Counted from the stretch's first letter, positions 1 to 7,353 are shown. The stretch: 13,285 nt of DNA from CAZIRO01 sp964541595 (GCA_964541595.1 CAZIRO010000069.1:1-13285), one strand, 5' to 3'. Numbers and translations are program-made. Notes: generated by a model not told the origin, from the letters alone.

Positions 1-63
1 TATCCTCTGGTTCAGAATTCATGCACATCTACACCCAAATTTGCCAAACTCCAGTTATATCAT

Positions 64-91
64 TTGCATCCCCTCATCCCGTGTATATAAA
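64..91 (+). promoter_or_regulatory. possible sigma-70 promoter for the exported protein gene
   Basis: TTGCAT (64-69) and TATAAA (86-91) are separated by 16 bases in a stretch clearly more AT-rich than the rest of the window. The -10 box is good, but the -35 box shares only its first three bases with the consensus. It precedes the gene at 249. This is inference from motif and position only. Confidence 0.35.
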
Positions 92-106
92 TTAATTCTA
101 TGTCCA

Positions 107-123
107 TCGAACCGATCGTTCGA
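107..123. promoter_or_regulatory. operator-like palindrome
   Basis: TCGAACCGATCGTTCGA has perfect 6-bp inverted arms (107-112 and 118-123) around CGATC. It lies just downstream of the possible -10 box at 86-91, where a repressor dimer could block transcription. No regulator is encoded nearby and I do not recognise the site, so it may be chance. Confidence 0.3.
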
Positions 124-199
124 GTAACGGGTCTAATCCGAGAGGGCTCGTGAATTGCGCCGGCCGGGTTGCGAGCCTGTCCGAAAGGGCGCATCGAAA

Positions 200-239
200 T
201 ACCCCGGCGCCGGAAATGCTACCGGGCATTTCCGGGGTA
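200..239 (+). promoter_or_regulatory. strong leader hairpin before the exported protein gene
   Basis: GGAAATGC (212-219) pairs perfectly with GCATTTCC (226-233) around a 6-base loop. TACCCC (200-205) pairs with GGGGTA (234-239), leaving a 6-base bulge (206-211) on the left strand only. The structure ends one base before the weak Shine-Dalgarno-like AGGA (241-244) of the ATG at 249. It could affect access to the ribosome binding site, or it could be a dispersed palindrome. No U-run follows, so it is not a classical terminator. Confidence 0.5.
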
Positions 240-248
240 CAGGAAGCC

Positions 249-758
249 ATGCCGCGCGTTGCTGGGTTATGTGCGGTGTTCATGTGGGCTGTTATGTTCG
301 TCGGGATGCCCGCTGCTGGCGTGGCTCCAGGTCATCTCACGATTCGGGCGATCACGTATACTCCGTTCGTGCAGGCTCCGGAGAGTCCGGAAACGATGGT
401 ACCACAGCATGAAACGGATGTTACCCACCTGTTTGAAGGGTGTCAGGTGGATGCGAAAGGAGATGAATACCTCGTCGCCATTTCCGATACTACGGTGTTT
501 GTGGTCGGTCCGCCCGCGGAAGGATACCGCATGTCATATCTCAAACCGGACTTTCGGTTGATCGTTCCTGACGGCGATGCATACTGGATCGTGTACTACG
601 ACGTCAAGTCCGATCGGCTGTTCATGGCGGAGGCCCTGAAGTTCAAAGGCAACCCCAAAAACCAATGGCACTGTTTTGTCGTGTCGAAATGGGAAGAGGT
701 GTTGCGTTTAGCAGGTTGGAAAGAACGTACGCGAAACCGAAAAGGCGTACTGGTGTGA
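249..758 (+). CDS. predicted exported protein of unknown function
   Basis: I do not recognise this 169-residue protein. It begins with a Sec-type signal: a short basic start (MPR), a hydrophobic core over residues 5-20, and a likely cleavage site near Ala-Gly-Val at about residues 23-25. The mature part is mixed polar and aromatic with no further membrane segment. Its two mature cysteines (Cys65 and Cys142) could form a disulfide in the periplasm. The tail is basic. I chose the ATG at 249 because it places the signal peptide at the N-terminus and has AGGA four bases upstream. A GTG at 150, behind AGAGGG, would add 33 residues encoded partly by a strong hairpin and would bury the signal. The next gene starts 43 bases downstream on the same strand, so the two may be cotranscribed. 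Confidence is fair that this is a gene and nil on function. Confidence 0.6.
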   Translation: MPRVAGLCAVFMWAVMFVGMPAAGVAPGHLTIRAITYTPFVQAPESPETMVPQHETDVTHLFEGCQVDAKGDEYLVAISDTTVFVVGPPAEGYRMSYLKPDFRLIVPDGDAYWIVYYDVKSDRLFMAEALKFKGNPKNQWHCFVVSKWEEVLRLAGWKERTRNRKGVLV

Positions 759-801
759 TCGTTGCAATGTTAGAGACACCTGCCCATTCGTCTCACATGT
801 G

Positions 802-1194
802 ATGACCCGCTGGCTGTTTGTTTACGGCACACTCCGGCGATCGGTGCCCCATCCGATGGCCCGCTGGCTGGCACGTCGGGCGCGCTACTGCGGTGTTGCT
901 ACGGTTAAGGGGGTGCTGTACGAGGTCGACGGATATCCGGTCCTCGTTCCGCACCCGGATGCGGGACGGCGCGTGGTCGGTGATCTGTATGCATTGCCGG
1001 CAACCGATGCGGATGCGATCCTGCGCCGCTTGGATGCCTATGAAGGGTGCGATATGGATGCACCGGGCTACCGTCGGGTGGTCCTTCCGGTGGTCGATTC
1101 CCGTGGCCGGCGGTACATCGCCTGGGTATATATCTGGACCGGATCGCTCGAGCGTGCACGACCAATCCCGGGCGGGGACTATCTGCACCGGTGA
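802..1194 (+). CDS. gamma-glutamylcyclotransferase-like (AIG2/GGCT) family protein
   Basis: This 130-residue protein has the hallmarks of the small GGCT-like fold. The N-terminal VYGTLRR (residues 7-13) is the substrate-binding loop typical of the family. Gly-Val-Leu-Tyr and Gly-Tyr-Pro follow around residues 37-46. LDAYEG (77-82) supplies the expected catalytic glutamate, Glu81. Family members release 5-oxoproline from gamma-glutamyl compounds, but many bacterial homologues have no proven substrate, so the exact reaction is open. There is no signal peptide, so it should be cytoplasmic. GTG at 799 is immediately followed by ATG at 802, and I prefer the ATG. No convincing ribosome binding site precedes either, so translation may be weak. 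Nothing ties it functionally to the formate dehydrogenase genes, from which it is separated by a repeat block. Confidence 0.8.
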   Translation: MTRWLFVYGTLRRSVPHPMARWLARRARYCGVATVKGVLYEVDGYPVLVPHPDAGRRVVGDLYALPATDADAILRRLDAYEGCDMDAPGYRRVVLPVVDSRGRRYIAWVYIWTGSLERARPIPGGDYLHR

Positions 1195-1243
1195 ACTGCA
1201 CGGGCACGGTACGGTATATCCCCGCACAACCCGGGGACCTGTA

Positions 1244-1306
1244 CATCCCCTGTCCCCATCTCGAACCCGGGGACTGAGAGCGGGACGGGCAATGGGACAG
1301 GGGATG
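1244..1306. repeat. perfect 13-bp inverted repeat
   Basis: CATCCCCTGTCCC (1244-1256) and GGGACAGGGGATG (1294-1306) are exact reverse complements 37 bases apart. The right arm overlaps the first 19-bp element (1281-1299). As RNA it could fold downstream of the cyclotransferase gene, but the loop is long and there is no U-run, so a terminator role is doubtful. Confidence 0.55.
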
Positions 1307-1330
1307 CGCCGGATGCGCGGATGGACCGGT

Positions 1331-1400
1331 TGTTAGGTGTCAGGTCTCGGGTCTCAGGTCTCGGGTGGCAGGTCTCAGGTCCCAGGTGTCCGGTGTCCGG
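1331..1400 (+). repeat. tandem array of ten 7-bp units
   Basis: Ten uninterrupted heptamers run in strict register: TGTTAGG, TGTCAGG, TCTCGGG, TCTCAGG, TCTCGGG, TGGCAGG, TCTCAGG, TCCCAGG, TGTCCGG, TGTCCGG. The consensus is roughly TSTCAGG. The array resembles the short tandemly repeated heptanucleotides described in some cyanobacteria, although the unit differs. Confidence 0.85.
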
Positions 1401-1578
1401 GACGGGAGACGGAAGACAGGGGACGGGGCATCGCATGGGCGGGGGATAGCGCATGACCGCATGGGGACCCACGGTGTCCCATGGCCTGTCCCGATTTCAA
1501 CGGAAACCGAGATCGCGACAGGCAGTGGGACACGGCGTGTCCCGATGGACCCCGCGATATCCCCGTCATCCAGGATTC

Positions 1579-1613
1579 CCTGACACCCGACACCTGACCC
1601 CTGGGACCCGACA
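1579..1613 (-). repeat. inverted array of five 7-bp units
   Basis: Five heptamers of the same family lie in the opposite orientation: CCTGACA, CCCGACA, CCTGACC, CCTGGGA, CCCGACA. Read on the minus strand these are TGTCGGG, TCCCAGG, GGTCAGG, TGTCGGG and TGTCAGG, matching units in the plus-strand array at 1331-1400. The two arrays could pair into a long imperfect stem. Confidence 0.8.
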
Positions 1614-1692
1614 CCGGAGACTGGTGGCCACCGGCACACCGATGGTTCCGGTGGTGCGCATGTCCCATTGCCTGTCCCGAATCCCAAGAACA

Positions 1693-1721
1693 TTGACTTT
1701 TCCCTGCGCATTCACTATGAT
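1693..1721 (+). promoter_or_regulatory. sigma-70 promoter of the fdn operon
   Basis: TTGACT (1693-1698) and TATGAT (1716-1721) each match the consensus at five of six positions and are separated by the ideal 17 bases. Transcription would start near 1728, giving a leader of about 60 bases before the fdnG ATG at 1788. This also rules out more upstream starts for fdnG. The promoter begins 13 bases after the last 19-bp repeat element. I see no clear FNR or NarL site. Confidence 0.75.
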
Positions 1722-1787
1722 AGGTGCTCTCGTGGCTTCTTCAGGATATGGCCGTCCCCCGGATGGAATGCCAACTGGAGGGTGCAA

Positions 1788-4700
1788 ATGGACGTCACCC
1801 GCCGCACGTTCCTGAAAGCCCTGGCCACGGGAACCCTGCTCACGCAATTCGGGTTTGACACCCGCTCGGCATATGCCCGTGCACGCGCGTTGAAGATCGC
1901 ACGAACCCGTGAGACCCGCAGTATCTGCCCGTACTGTTCCGTCAGTTGCAACGTCATCATCCACACACTGGGCGATCGAGCACGTAACGTCACCGGTCCG
2001 ACGGTGGTGCATGTCGAGGGTGATCCGGATCACCCGATCAATCGGGGTGCACTGTGTCCGAAAGGCGCGGCACTGAAACACACAATCATCAGCGAACGCC
2101 GTTTGAAGAAAGTCCTGTACCGTGCGCCGGGGAGCGATCGCTGGGAAGAAAAGTCCTGGGACTGGGCGCTGGACAGGATTGCTCGTCTGCTGAAAGACGC
2201 ACGCGATCAGCATCTTCGCGAACGCGATGCGCAGGGGAATGTGGTCAACTGCCTGACGGCGGTCGGCGTGTTCGGGTTCAGTGCGCATGACAACGAATCC
2301 GGATGGATTGCAAACAAGGTCTTTCGCGCCGGGTTCGGTATCGTCCCGTTTGAAACCCAGGCACGGATCTGACACAGTCCCACGGTGGCCAGTTTGGCCC
2401 CCACATTTGGCCGCGGCGCGATGACCAACAGCTGGACGGACATCGCGAACGCGGACGTCATTCTTGCTATGGGCGGCAATCCCGCGGAGAACCATCCGGT
2501 AGGATTTCGCTTTGTTATGGAAGCGAAACGCCGGCGCAATGCCAAACTCGTGTCGGTGGACATCCGTTTTCAGCGAACGGCAGCGGTCGCCGATTATTTC
2601 GTCCAGATCCGACCGGGCACGGACATCGCTTTCCTTGCCGGTGTGATCAACTATGCGTTACAGAACGGTCGATACCACGAGGAATACCTGCGCATCCATA
2701 CGAATGCACCGTTCATCGTTGCAGAGACGTACGGTTTTGATCCGGAAACCGGTCTCTTCTCGGGCTGGGATCCCGAAAAACGGCAGTACGATCGCAGTGG
2801 CTGGGTATACGAACTTGATGACCAGGGATATGCCAGGGTCGACCCCACCCTGCAGCATCCGCGGTGTGTGTTTCAACTGATGAAACGCCATTTTGCCCGC
2901 TACACCCCGGAGGTTGTCTCCCGCATTTGTGGCTGCTCGGAAGAAGCGTTTCTGAAGGCGGCAGAGATCATCACGTCCACGTATACGCCGGATCGTGCGG
3001 GGACGATTCTCTACGCGCTCGGGTGGACACATCACAGTTATTCCGTCCAGCTCATCCATACGGCGGCGATGCTGCAACTCATTCTGGGCAATATCGGGCG
3101 TCCGGGTGGTGGCATTAACGCGTTGCGCGGTCACGCGAATGTGCAGGGCAACACGGATATGGCCGTGCAGTGGCACAATCGGCCGGGATATCTCGCGATG
3201 CCGCGCGGAAAATGGCGTTCCCTGCGGGAATACATTGAAGCGCGCACCCCGAAACCGCTGCGTCCGAATTCCGTCAATTTCTGGAAATACACGGACCGGT
3301 TCTTCATCAGTCAACAGGTTGCGTTTTACGGGTTCAACGCGACACCGGAGAACGAGTTCGGATACCACTGGTTCCCGAAGATCCCCATGAAAGCCGACGG
3401 CAATGAAGAGAAGTGGAGCGTGGTGTTCATGATCGATGCGATGTATCGGGGCGAGATGGTGGGCCTGTTTTCGTTCGGACAGAATCCGGTCGCACACGGT
3501 CCGAATACACGCAAGATCCTGAAGGGACTGGCGAATCTCAAATGGCTTGTCGTGGTGGACAATTTTGAACACGAAACGGCGTCGTTCTGGAAACCGGAAG
3601 TCCTCGCGCTCGTGGGAATGCGACCGGAAGACGTGCAAACGGAAGTCTTTCTGCTGCCCGCGTCGAATTTCGCGGAACGCGAGGGATCGTTTACGAATTC
3701 CAGTCGGTGGATCCAGTGGAAGTACAAAGCCATTGATCCGCCCGGTGAGGCGAAAGACGATCCGGAGATCATTGCCCGATTGTTCCTGAAAGTACGAGAA
3801 CTCTACCGGAAAGAAGGTGGTCGGTTTCCGGAACCGATTCTCAATCTGTGGTGGTGGTATGCCGATCCGGAACGCCCAACGGCCGATGAACTCCTGCGCG
3901 AGATCAACGGATTCGCGCTGCGTGATGTCCACGACAGCACCGGTCGGGTGATACTCCGCAAGGGCGAACAGGTACGTGGGTTCACGCAGTTGCAGGCGGA
4001 CGGCACGACCTGTAGCGGCAACTGGCTGTACGTTGGTGTATATACCGATCAGAACAATGCGAAACGCCGTGACAGCCATGACCCCACGGGACTCGGGTTC
4101 TTCCACGGTTGGGCGTTCAACTGGCCGGCGAATCGACGTATCCTGTACAATCGCGCGTCTGCCGATGCGCAGGGGCGGCCGTGGGATCCACAGCGTCCCG
4201 GTATTCGCTGGAATGGCCGTGAATGGGTCGGGGATGTTCCAGACTACGGGCGCACGAGTCCGCCGGAAGCGGAGATCGGAGCGTTCATCATGCTGCCCGA
4301 GGGCGTTGCGCGACTGTTCGTTCCCCTGGGGTTCGGTTCGTATCAGGACGGACCGTTTCCGGAACACTATGAACCGATCGAATCGCCGGTACCCAATCCC
4401 CTGCACCCGAAGAGTCCGACACGTGGGAAGAATCCAGTGGCCATCGTGTTCCGGGATGCGGATGTCGACATCCTGACCGACGATCTGCAGAAGTATCCCT
4501 ACGTGGTGACCACGTACCGGTTGACGGAACATCACCACTACTGGACGAAGAACAATGCGATGAATTCCGAGCTGCAGTCCACGTTTTTCATTGAGATTCC
4601 GGAAGAACTGGCAGCAGAAAAGGGCATTCGTTCCGGAGATTGGCTGCGTTTGACCACGGCCCGGGGTCACGTCGAAGGACCCGCGATGGTGACCAAACGG

Positions 4701-4901
4701 ATTCGTCCGTTGCGCATCAACGGGAAGAAAGTATACGTGGTCGGCGTGCCGATTCACTGGGGATTCCTCGGTGCATCCAAAAAGAAACAGTGGGGCGGAA
4801 TGGCAAACCTGCTGACTCCATCGGTCATCGATCCGAACTGCCATACACCGGAGTACAAAGCCTTCCTGTGCAATATTGAAAAGATCACCCGAAAAACCTG
4901 A
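1788..4901 (+). CDS. fdnG: formate dehydrogenase N catalytic subunit, selenoprotein
   Basis: This subunit oxidises formate to CO2 in the periplasm at a Mo- or W-bis-MGD centre. The protein has 1,037 residues, near the family's usual 1,015 or so. The in-frame TGA at 2370-2372 is read as selenocysteine, Sec195 followed by His196, so a standard-code translation wrongly splits the gene in two. The Tat signal is Arg5-Arg6 in TRRTFLKA. A [4Fe-4S] site is formed by Cys47, Cys50, Cys54 and Cys90, with Lys92 two residues on. After Sec comes the family block VASLAPTFGRGAMTN (200-214), then GGNPAENHPVGF (229-240) and a GNIGRPGGG cofactor-binding loop near 435. The C-terminal dinucleotide-binding domain runs from about 883, including EHHHYW near 914. 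GGAGG (1777-1781) six bases before ATG 1788, plus the promoter, fixes the start. The gene heads fdnG-fdnH-fdnI-fdhE. Confidence 0.95.
2370..2402 (+). promoter_or_regulatory. UGA selenocysteine codon with bacterial SECIS hairpin
   Basis: The TGA codon (2370-2372) is followed by a stem-loop: 2387-2390 pairs with 2396-2399 around loop AGTTT (2391-2395). T2386 is bulged, and G2384-G2385 pair with C2400-C2401. Counting the U of UGA as 1, the bulged U is position 17 and the loop GU is 23-24. These are the same positions as the SelB-contacting bases I recall for E. coli fdhF. The hairpin lies wholly inside coding sequence, as in known bacterial SECIS elements. Confidence 0.9.
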
Positions 4902-4932
4902 ACCCTCCATCTCTTTTTGAGGAGCATGCACG

Positions 4933-5778
4933 ATGGCGGATGCGATGAAAGTACGGCGTGTTTCCGCAGCGACATCCGCCGCCCCCGGTGTGCAGACCGC
5001 GCCGCGTCTGGCGAAGATGATCGACGTTTCTGTGTGTATCGGTTGCAAGGCCTGTGAGGTGGCCTGTAAGGAATGGAATGACCTGCCGCCAAATCCGGAT
5101 CGCGATTTCCTGGGCACGTATCAGACGCGGCCGGATCTGGAGTGGGATTTCTGGCAACTGATCAAGTTCAATGAAGTGGTGGTCGACGGTCAACTCGAGT
5201 GGACGATGACCAAGTACCAGTGCATGCACTGTGAGGAACCCGGCTGTTTGATCGCGTGTCCGGCGCCCGGTGCGATCGTGCAGTACGAGAACGGGATCGT
5301 CGATTTCGTTCAGGAAAACTGCATCGGTTGCGGGTACTGTATTACGGGCTGTCCCTTTAACGTTCCCCGGTTCAACCCGATGAACCGCAAGGTGTACAAG
5401 TGTACTCTGTGCTCGGATCGGGTGAACGCGGGACTCGAACCCGCGTGTGCAAAGACGTGTCCCACGAATGCGATTCATTTCGGGACGAAAGAACAGTTAC
5501 TGCAGGTGGCCGTTCAACGGGTGGAACAGTTGAAGGCGAACGGATACGCGCATGCGGGTATTTATGACCCGCCCGGTGTGGGAGGGACGAACGTTATTTA
5601 TGTGCTGCCGCATGCGGATAAACCCGAGATTTACGGTTTACCGAAAGACCCGCGCGTCTCCTGGGTTGTCCGGATGTGGAAGGGCCCGTTGAAGTGGGTG
5701 GGCAAGCTGGTCATGCTCGGCGGGTTGTTCCTGGCGTTCGTGCATTATATCCGGTTTGGTCCCCGGAAGGTGGAGTAA
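4933..5778 (+). CDS. fdnH: formate dehydrogenase N iron-sulfur (beta) subunit
   Basis: This 281-residue subunit carries electrons from the catalytic subunit to the cytochrome b. Sixteen cysteines in four ferredoxin-type groups can bind four [4Fe-4S] clusters: Cys35/38/41/45, 97/100/105/109, 130/133/136/140 and 157/160/172/176. A single C-terminal hydrophobic segment (about residues 254-272), followed by a basic tail, anchors it in the membrane as in E. coli FdnH. It has no signal peptide of its own and should be exported together with Tat-bearing FdnG. GAGGAG (4919-4924) stands eight bases before ATG 4933. An out-of-frame ATG at 4926 is ignored. The gene starts 31 bases after fdnG and is followed by fdnI. 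Confidence 0.95.
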   Translation: MADAMKVRRVSAATSAAPGVQTAPRLAKMIDVSVCIGCKACEVACKEWNDLPPNPDRDFLGTYQTRPDLEWDFWQLIKFNEVVVDGQLEWTMTKYQCMHCEEPGCLIACPAPGAIVQYENGIVDFVQENCIGCGYCITGCPFNVPRFNPMNRKVYKCTLCSDRVNAGLEPACAKTCPTNAIHFGTKEQLLQVAVQRVEQLKANGYAHAGIYDPPGVGGTNVIYVLPHADKPEIYGLPKDPRVSWVVRMWKGPLKWVGKLVMLGGLFLAFVHYIRFGPRKVE

Positions 5779-5780
5779 AT

Positions 5781-5816
5781 ATAGGACCTATAGGACTTAT
5801 AGGACCTATAAGACCC
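5781..5816 (+). repeat. four tandem 9-bp units filling the fdnH-fdnI spacer
   Basis: The units are ATAGGACCT, ATAGGACTT, ATAGGACCT and ATAAGACCC. The array starts two bases after the fdnH stop codon and ends immediately before the fdnI ATG. Three units contain AGGA, a possible Shine-Dalgarno core, though none sits at ideal spacing. The unit is three codons long, with no stop in the fdnI frame. Confidence 0.85.
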
Positions 5817-6443
5817 ATGCGGGATAGGGACGAAGTGCAACGGTACACGTTTACGGAACGGTTCGTTCACTGGGTGGTGGCCCTTTCGTTTTCGTACCTG
5901 TTGCTGACCGGGCTTGCGCTGTATACGCCGGGAATGTACTGGCTGGCAGCCGTGTTTGGGGGCGGTCCCGTGATCCGCGCGTGGCATCCGATCGTGGGTG
6001 TGGTGTTCTTCGTGTTTTTAATGATCATGTATTTCATGTGGCGCCGTGATATGCGACTGGACGATCTGGACCGTGCGTGGCTCCGCCAGGCGCGAAAATA
6101 CGCACTCGGAGAAGAGGAAGGTCTTCCGGAAGCCGGTCGGTTCAATGCGGGACAGAAGATGTTGTTCAAGGTGATGGCATTCTTTGGTACGGTACTGCTG
6201 CTGTCCGGTATTCCGCTCTGGTTTCCCCTCACGTTCGGCACGTCGCTGCGCAGGATCGCGATTCTGGCGCACGAGATCTCGTTCATTGTCGTTGCGGGAG
6301 CGATCATCGTGCACGTCTATATGGGTACGGCGGTTGTACGGGGCAGCTGGCGTGCGATGACCACAGGCTGGGTATCCCGTACATGGGCACGGGTACATCA
6401 CCCCCGATGGTATCGCCAGATTTCTGGCGAATCCATGGAATAG
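5817..6443 (+). CDS. fdnI: formate dehydrogenase N cytochrome b (gamma) subunit
   Basis: This 208-residue integral membrane protein binds two b hemes and should pass electrons from FdnH to the quinone pool. Four hydrophobic segments are visible, at about residues 17-36, 54-75, 115-136 and 150-170. His18, His57, His152 and His166 match the positions and the 14-residue spacing of the heme ligands I recall for E. coli FdnI (18, 57, 155, 169). The start is the first ATG after the fdnH stop. The frame is open further upstream but offers no start codon in the spacer. No strong ribosome binding site is seen; the upstream 9-bp repeats contain AGGA cores, so translation may be coupled to fdnH. The C-terminal tail is basic and cytoplasmic. 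Confidence 0.93.
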   Translation: MRDRDEVQRYTFTERFVHWVVALSFSYLLLTGLALYTPGMYWLAAVFGGGPVIRAWHPIVGVVFFVFLMIMYFMWRRDMRLDDLDRAWLRQARKYALGEEEGLPEAGRFNAGQKMLFKVMAFFGTVLLLSGIPLWFPLTFGTSLRRIAILAHEISFIVVAGAIIVHVYMGTAVVRGSWRAMTTGWVSRTWARVHHPRWYRQISGESME

Positions 6444-6488
6444 GGCCCCGGTCGCCGTGCATCCAGGCCGCTGCATTGACTGCATTGC

Positions 6489-7352
6489 ATGATGCTGCAG
6501 TATCTGTCCGAATGGGAACGGCGTATCCAGCGGGCGGATGCCCTGGCACAGCAGTATTCGTTTGCACGGGAACACCTCGCGTTCTACCGGGAGATCGTCC
6601 TGGAACAACGGCGCATCTATTATCAGCTGGATACGAAGATCACACGGGACGATCTCACATGGACGACAGAGTCCCGCCCGTTGCACGATGCATGGATCGA
6701 TCACCACTGGCCCCTGCTGCGGCAATGGTTTTCCGGGTTTTTACAACGTGTGGCCACCGTGGGATCCCCTGCTTTGCAGGAACTCGCCCACGCCCTGATG
6801 AGTTCCCCCGCTGAATGGTGGGCAACACTGCTCCGCGCCTACTGGACGAATACCCCCTTGCACGATTGGGAAGAACAGCCAGCATTGCTGTTTTTCCCGC
6901 TGGCGTTCCTGCAACCATATGCGGTATTTCTCGTGGAACGGTACCGGGAACGACTGGATCGGGAAGACGTCTGGCAGGTCGCGCAGGGCGGGCATGCCCG
7001 ATGTCCGATGTGTGCCCATCCACCGCTCCTGTCCGTTCTGCAACGTGAAGGCGAGGGAGCAAAACGGCAACTCATGTGTGTACTGTGCGGGTCTACCTGG
7101 CGGTACAAACGTGTGTGCTGTCCGAATTGCGGTTCTGAAGACCATACCCAACTGGGGTACTACCGTTCGGAAGAGTTCCCGCATGTGCGCGTTGAAGTGT
7201 GTGACGCCTGTCGAACGTACCTGAAAGGTGTGGACCTCACCCGGTACGGTCTTGCCGTACCCGTAGTCGACGAAATTGCGGCCATCCCTCTGGACCTCTG
7301 GGCGATGGAACAGGGGTACCGCAAGCTGACGCTCAACCTGATCGGCATCTGA
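6489..7352 (+). CDS. fdhE: formate dehydrogenase maturation protein FdhE
   Basis: FdhE is a cytoplasmic, rubredoxin-like iron-binding protein needed for activity of Tat-exported formate dehydrogenases. It interacts with the catalytic subunit. This 287-residue copy has a helical N-terminal half and a C-terminal half with the four diagnostic CxxC pairs: Cys172/175, Cys197/200, Cys211/214 and Cys238/241. Length is close to the family norm of about 300. No signal peptide or membrane segment is visible. Two start codons are adjacent (6489 and 6492), preceded in frame by a stop at 6477-6479. No clear Shine-Dalgarno sequence is visible. It lies 45 bases after fdnI, so it is the likely last gene of the fdn operon. 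Confidence 0.93.
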   Translation: MMLQYLSEWERRIQRADALAQQYSFAREHLAFYREIVLEQRRIYYQLDTKITRDDLTWTTESRPLHDAWIDHHWPLLRQWFSGFLQRVATVGSPALQELAHALMSSPAEWWATLLRAYWTNTPLHDWEEQPALLFFPLAFLQPYAVFLVERYRERLDREDVWQVAQGGHARCPMCAHPPLLSVLQREGEGAKRQLMCVLCGSTWRYKRVCCPNCGSEDHTQLGYYRSEEFPHVRVEVCDACRTYLKGVDLTRYGLAVPVVDEIAAIPLDLWAMEQGYRKLTLNLIGI

Positions 7353-7353
7353 C

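Larger units (their letters stand above)
1281..1679. repeat. four copies of a 19-bp element in alternating orientation
   Basis: The unit is close to TGTCCCATTGCCTGTCCCG. Copies lie at 1281-1299 (minus), 1475-1493 (plus), 1514-1532 (minus) and 1661-1679 (plus), each with at most two differences from that sequence. The two plus copies match at 21 of 24 positions when extended three prime. The middle pair forms a hairpin: 1473-1498 pairs with 1509-1534 at 21 of 26 positions around a 10-base loop. The outer pair encloses the whole repeat block, including both heptamer arrays. The arrangement resembles REP/BIME-type dispersed palindromes, but no REP-associated transposase is present here. Confidence 0.7.
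1195..1692. other. gene-free repeat-rich spacer
   Basis: About 500 bases hold no credible gene. The open frames here are built from the repeats themselves and match no family I know. The block contains a perfect 13-bp inverted repeat (1244-1256 with 1294-1306), a 7-bp tandem array (1331-1400) with an inverted counterpart (1579-1613), and four alternating copies of a 19-bp element (1281-1679). AACCCGGGGAC also occurs twice (near 1229 and 1264). It ends where the fdn promoter starts. Confidence 0.75.

Noticed and set aside
1331..1613. CRISPR array
   Set aside because: Units are 7 bp with no unique spacers, and no cas gene is present.
1340..1711. Several overlapping open frames in the repeat spacer
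   Set aside because: They are translations of the heptamer and 19-bp repeats, overlap on both strands, and lack ribosome binding sites and known domains.
1668..1787. Upstream extension of fdnG to an earlier start codon
   Set aside because: It would start before the predicted promoter and bury the Tat signal. GGAGG correctly spaced from ATG 1788 supports the later start.
1668..4901. Formate dehydrogenase appears broken into two genes by a stop codon, suggesting a pseudogene
   Set aside because: The stop is TGA at the family's selenocysteine position, with a matching SECIS hairpin and uninterrupted similarity on both sides.
2658..5117. 819-codon open frame on the minus strand
   Set aside because: It lies opposite fdnG and the start of fdnH, has no family features and an arginine-rich shadow composition.
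5676..5816. Longer fdnI starting inside fdnH
   Set aside because: It would overlap fdnH by about 100 bases and add residues not seen in FdnI. His18 falls at the family position only when counted from ATG 5817.
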